Assembly: GCA_023435025.1 (NCBI GenBank)
Contig: JAEYSE010000097.1
Coordinates: forward strand, 1 to 8,582
DNA: 8,582 bases
Direction: 5' to 3'
Source of the DNA: Bacillota bacterium
GTDB lineage: Bacteria; Bacillota; Clostridia; Christensenellales; CAG-138
Shown here: piece after piece, positions 6,028 to 8,582 of the stretch
Numbering within the stretch: the stretch's first letter is position 1
Layout of the letters: the number at the start of each line of letters is the position of its first letter
Position numbers and translations under genes: made by a program
Notes under the pieces: model-generated
What the model saw: the letters and a program-made list of their open reading frames with translations, nothing else
Database searches by the model: none
What the model was told of the DNA's origin: nothing

Positions 6028-7632
6028 ATGGTACAAATTGTGCAGGACACGAAGCAATCTGGCATCGAAGCGGGCAATCTGGCACTCGGTATTGAGCTTG
6101 GGTCCACCCGCATAAAAGCGGTGCTGATAGACAGTGCCCACAATCAGATTGCGTCCGGCAGCCATACATGGGAAAGCCGGTTCGAGAACGGTTTATGGAC
6201 GTACGCATTGGATGATATCTGGAAAGGTATCCGGAACTGCTATGTCCGGCTCGCGGTGGATGTTTATGGAAGATATGGGACAATGCTGAAAAATATCGGA
6301 GCGATCGGCATATCCGGGATGATGCACGGCTATCTGGCGTTCGATAAGCATGACCGTTTATTGACACCTTTCCGAACCTGGCGCAATACGTGCACGGGCG
6401 AAGCAGCAGAAAAACTTTCGGGGCTGTTCGGGTTTCACATCCCTCAGCGCTGGAGCATTGCGCACCTATACCAGGCCATACTGAACGGCGAGGAGCATGT
6501 CAATCAAATCAGCTATATGACGACGCTCGCGGGCTATATCCACTGGCAGCTGACAGGGCAAAAGGTGACAGGCATTGGAGACGCGTCAGGTATGTTCCCG
6601 ATCAACGACGCCGATCGGCAGTATGACGGCCGGATGCTGGCTGCTTTTGACGACTTGGTTGCGGACAGAGGGTTTGAGTGGAAGCTTGCCGATATTCTTC
6701 CGAGGATTTTGCCTGCAGGCGAATGCGCCGGGACGCTTACCGAAGCGGGTGCTAAGCTTCTCGATCCGTCGGGCACGATTGGCATTGGCATACCAATGTG
6801 CCCTCCCGAAGGAGACGCCGGGACCGGAATGGTGGCAACGAACAGCGTGAATAAACTGACTGGCAATGTCAGCGCGGGCACGAGTGTGTTCGCCATGGTC
6901 GTGCTCGAAAAGCCATTGTCAAAGGTATATCCGGAAATCGATATGGTAACCACGCCTTCCGGCGATCCTGTGGCGATGGTGCACTGCAATAATTTTTTGG
7001 GCGACATCGACGCGTGGGTAAGGCTCCTCGGAGATGCCGCAAAAGCGCTGGGAGCGGAATATGATACGGATCAACTTTACGGCACCCTTTATAACAGTGC
7101 GCTTGCGGGCGATGCGGATTGCGGCGGGCTCATGAGCTTCAATTATATTTCGGGCGAACATATTACCGGATTTGAACAAGGCTGCCCGTTGTTCACCCGC
7201 CTGCCTGACGCAAAGCTCAGCCTGCCGAATTTTATGCGGACGCATCTTTTTTCGGCATGCGCCGTGCTGAGGATAGGCATGGATATCCTGTTCAGGGAAA
7301 ACGTCAAGCTCAATTCGGTCACGGGGCACGGCGGCTTTTTCATTGTCCCCGAAGTGGGCCAGCGGGTCATGGCAGGGGCGCTGATGACGCCGGTCAACGT
7401 CATATCAACAGCCAGCGAAGGCGGGCCGTGGGGCATGGCCATACTTGCGATGTACATGAAGAATAACACCCAAAAAGGACTTGCTGAGTATCTCCCCCCT
7501 TTATTTGCCGATGCCGGATGCCGGATAGTGGAGCCGGAAACAGCGATTATGGCAGGGTTTACGTCGTTTATTGAGAAATATAAAGCGTGCCTTCCGGTTG
7601 AACGGGTGGCGGCGGAGGTATTCCATAGCTAA
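6028..7632 (+). CDS. FGGY-family carbohydrate kinase (xylulokinase/ribulokinase-like)
   Basis: This 534-residue cytoplasmic enzyme transfers the ATP gamma-phosphate to a sugar, most likely one imported by the transporter encoded upstream. The N-terminal FGGY half begins with the phosphate-binding motif GIELGSTRIK (21-30), where the usual aspartate is glutamate (E23). Conserved blocks follow: GISGMMHGYLAFD (94-106), FRTWRNT (115-121), QRWSIAHLYQA (140-150) and GDASGMFPI (184-192). EGDAGTG (261-267) contains the probable catalytic base D263. The C-terminal half has the nucleotide-binding GHGGFF (433-438) and EGGPWGMAILA (464-474). Length and blocks recall a subgroup that includes bifidobacterial xylulokinase-like proteins; this is from memory. 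The ATG at 6028 follows AAAGGA at 6015-6020. It is the last gene before the terminator. D-xylulose, L-ribulose or another ketose are all possible substrates. Confidence 0.93.
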   Translation: MVQIVQDTKQSGIEAGNLALGIELGSTRIKAVLIDSAHNQIASGSHTWESRFENGLWTYALDDIWKGIRNCYVRLAVDVYGRYGTMLKNIGAIGISGMMHGYLAFDKHDRLLTPFRTWRNTCTGEAAEKLSGLFGFHIPQRWSIAHLYQAILNGEEHVNQISYMTTLAGYIHWQLTGQKVTGIGDASGMFPINDADRQYDGRMLAAFDDLVADRGFEWKLADILPRILPAGECAGTLTEAGAKLLDPSGTIGIGIPMCPPEGDAGTGMVATNSVNKLTGNVSAGTSVFAMVVLEKPLSKVYPEIDMVTTPSGDPVAMVHCNNFLGDIDAWVRLLGDAAKALGAEYDTDQLYGTLYNSALAGDADCGGLMSFNYISGEHITGFEQGCPLFTRLPDAKLSLPNFMRTHLFSACAVLRIGMDILFRENVKLNSVTGHGGFFIVPEVGQRVMAGALMTPVNVISTASEGGPWGMAILAMYMKNNTQKGLAEYLPPLFADAGCRIVEPETAIMAGFTSFIEKYKACLPVERVAAEVFHS

Positions 7633-7647
7633 TAAATCATTCGTGCC

Positions 7648-7685
7648 AAACAAAAACAGCACCCATATGGGTGCTGTTTTTGTTT
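7648..7685. terminator. Bidirectional rho-independent terminator
   Basis: A perfect 19+19 bp inverted repeat with core ACAGCACCC-ATAT-GGGTGCTGT is flanked by an A-rich left arm and a T-rich right arm (TTTTTGTTT). The same T-tract appears on both strands, so it can end the sugar operon on the plus strand (15 bp after its stop) and the rhodanese gene on the minus strand (22 bp after its stop). Confidence 0.93.
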
Positions 7686-7707
7686 CACCCGTCCTAATTA
7701 TATGGTT

Positions 7708-8052
7708 TCAACGGTTCGCTGTTCTTACGACCTCGCCTGTCCACTGCGCAATCCCGCCGATATTGGTTACATCCGAATAGCCAAGCTTCGCAAGCCAAGC
7801 ACAGGCGCGCTGGCTGCGAGCCCCACTTAGACAATGTACGAACAAGCGCGAGTCTTTGTCGGGTACGACTCTTGTAATATCTGAAATTTGATCCAGCGGG
7901 ATGTTCATGCTTCCGGGGATATGCCCTTGACGATATTCATCGGAGCTGCGCACATCAATCAAGCGGATCGAAGGATCCTTCACCAGCAAATTTTTGGCCT
8001 CTTGCATAGATATAGACGTATAGAGCTCTTTTTTATTCAAATGAAAAAACAT
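7708..8052 (-). CDS. Single-domain rhodanese-like sulfurtransferase
   Basis: This 114-residue cytoplasmic protein has one rhodanese domain. Seen: RLIDVRSSDEYRQGHIPGSMNIPL (about 30-53), the typical CH2A-like block near the N-terminus, and the active-site loop HCLSGARSQRA with the catalytic cysteine at residue 74 (Cys-x-x-Gly-x-Arg-Ser). There is no signal peptide, membrane segment or second domain. Known relatives such as GlpE and PspE carry a persulfide on the cysteine and pass sulfur to cyanide or thiols; the natural acceptor here is unknown. I chose the ATG at 8052-8050 over the in-frame ATG at 8070 because GGAG sits six bases before it; the longer form would be 120 residues. It converges on the sugar operon and shares its terminator. 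No sulfur-metabolism genes are adjacent. Confidence 0.92.
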   Translation of the reverse strand: MFFHLNKKELYTSISMQEAKNLLVKDPSIRLIDVRSSDEYRQGHIPGSMNIPLDQISDITRVVPDKDSRLFVHCLSGARSQRACAWLAKLGYSDVTNIGGIAQWTGEVVRTANR

Positions 8053-8058
8053 AATAAT

Positions 8059-8062
8059 CTCC
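8059..8062 (-). promoter_or_regulatory. Ribosome binding site deciding the rhodanese start
   Basis: GGAG on the minus strand lies six bases before the ATG at 8052-8050. The upstream ATG at 8070-8068 has only a weak AGAGAA. The shorter product is therefore preferred, though both starts are possible. Confidence 0.6.
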
Positions 8063-8132
8063 AATCGCATTTATTCATATTCTCTATTGTTTTCATTCAA
8101 TGAGGGTAAAATCCGTCAATGCTTTTGATGTG

Positions 8133-8138
8133 AGTATA
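8133..8138 (-). promoter_or_regulatory. Possible extended -10 promoter for the rhodanese gene
   Basis: On the minus strand TGCTATACT gives an extended -10 (TATACT at 8138-8133 with an upstream TG). No good -35 box lies 17 bases upstream. A TTGACG at 8119-8114 is an alternative -35 but lacks a clear -10 partner. Either would leave a short leader before the start at 8052. Confidence 0.4.
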
Positions 8139-8196
8139 GCAGGCGGATAGAGGGGATTCTGTGACTTCGTTACATAAGTTTTGAAAATAAGCAGTT

Positions 8197-8231
8197 AAAA
8201 AATAGCGCGGCGTCTTTTAAGACGCCGCGCT
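8197..8231 (-). terminator. Rho-independent terminator of the surface-protein gene
   Basis: AGCGCGGCGTCTT (8204-8216) and AAGACGCCGCGCT (8219-8231) form a perfect GC-rich stem. On the minus strand it is followed after one base by six T residues (8202-8197). It lies 13 bp after the stop of the gene ending at 8245. On the plus strand there is only a short T run, so it acts mainly leftward. Confidence 0.9.
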
Positions 8232-8244
8232 TTCATCGTGTAGG

Positions 8245-8582
8245 TTATACCTGCGTACGCTTTTTTCTATAGACCGCCGCGCCCGCACCGCATACGGCGG
8301 CTACCGCCAGCAGCGCAAAGAGAAGCGAGTTGGAGGCATTGCCCGTTTTGGGGACGTTTATTACCTCTTCTGTCGGCACATAGAGCAGCCGCCCCTTCAC
8401 CAGCATGAAGGGAGAAAGCTCATGTATGGGGCCAAACTTTACTTTGCCGTCCGCGCCTGCCGCGGCGTAGAGATATTCAAAGGTACCGTCGGCCTTTTTG
8501 TGTACCAGCGTAAACGTCTGCCCGGCATATTGGCGGGTTAGGTCGAACGTGAGGTACATGGCGCTGCCGGTGGACGATCTGC
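8245..8582 (-). CDS. C-terminal part of a sortase-anchored surface protein
   Basis: About 111 C-terminal residues are visible and the frame is open to the right edge, so the true start lies outside. The tail reads EVINVPKTGNASNS, then a hydrophobic stretch (SLLFALLAVAAVCGAGAAVY), then RKKRTQV. This is the three-part cell-wall sorting signal: a VPKTG pentapeptide in the LPXTG role, a membrane segment and a positive tail. Sortase would cut between T and G and join the protein to the wall peptide. The part before it (FTLVHKKADGTFEYLYA... to ELSPFMLV) looks like a small beta-rich repeat domain often found just before the anchor in clostridial surface proteins. Its main function lies in the missing part. 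An ATG at 8559 is internal to the frame and is probably not the start. It is followed by its own terminator and is independent of the sugar operon. Confidence 0.88.
   Translation of the reverse strand, partial: RSSTGSAMYLTFDLTRQYAGQTFTLVHKKADGTFEYLYAAAGADGKVKFGPIHELSPFMLVKGRLLYVPTEEVINVPKTGNASNSLLFALLAVAAVCGAGAAVYRKKRTQV

Noticed and set aside
6019..6030. Adjacent EcoRI and NdeI sites right at the kinase start, like a cloning junction
   Set aside because: The sequence reads naturally on both sides, with a normal ribosome site and an intact operon. A chance match is more likely than vector sequence.
6534..7007. 157-residue antisense open frame under the kinase
   Set aside because: It is a typical shadow of a GC-richer gene. 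The kinase frame is complete with motifs throughout.
8053..8070. Upstream ATG giving a 120-residue rhodanese
   Set aside because: The next ATG has GGAG at good spacing, and the extra six residues add nothing recognisable. It remains possible.

Overview
The window looks like a piece of a Bacillota (Clostridia-type) chromosome. The evidence is a lipoprotein-anchored solute-binding protein, a C-terminal sortase-type signal (VPKTG, hydrophobic stretch, KKR tail) that needs a Gram-positive wall, AGGA/GGAG ribosome sites and mixed GC content. The genus cannot be told from the sequence. No rRNA, tRNA, CRISPR array, transposase or integrase was found.

Layout. (1) Positions 1-711, minus strand: a CPBP-family membrane protease that starts at GTG and runs off the left edge. 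(2) 712-1168: a divergent intergenic region of 457 bp. It holds a promoter for the protease, a perfect palindrome, several inverted repeats, an orphan hairpin with a T-tract, a good promoter for the rightward operon, and a tandem 10-bp repeat next to the predicted transcription start. (3) 1169-7632, plus strand: a five-gene sugar operon made of a binding lipoprotein, a double-domain ATPase, two different permeases and an FGGY carbohydrate kinase. (4) 7648-7685: a 19+19 bp inverted repeat that can terminate transcription from both sides. (5) 7708-8052, minus strand: a single-domain rhodanese. (6) 8197-8231: a minus-strand terminator for the next gene. (7) 8245 to the right edge, minus strand: the C-terminal end of a sortase-anchored surface protein.

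How the genes work together. The transporter has the gene order and subunit make-up of the Ytf/Fru/AraUVWZ type of CUT2 importer (binding protein, fused ATPase, two non-identical permeases). It should bring a monosaccharide into the cell unmodified. The kinase at the end of the operon would then phosphorylate the sugar or its keto form. The kinase looks most like the xylulokinase/ribulokinase side of the FGGY family, so a pentose or ketose is the best guess, but the substrate is not settled. No isomerase, epimerase or sugar-responsive regulator lies in the window. A strong hairpin between the binding-protein gene and the ATPase gene may help make more binding protein than the other subunits.

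Most of the window is ordinary transport and metabolism. The least explained part is the 712-1168 control region, where structured elements outnumber what a simple promoter needs. I did not find clear evidence of an unknown multi-gene system.
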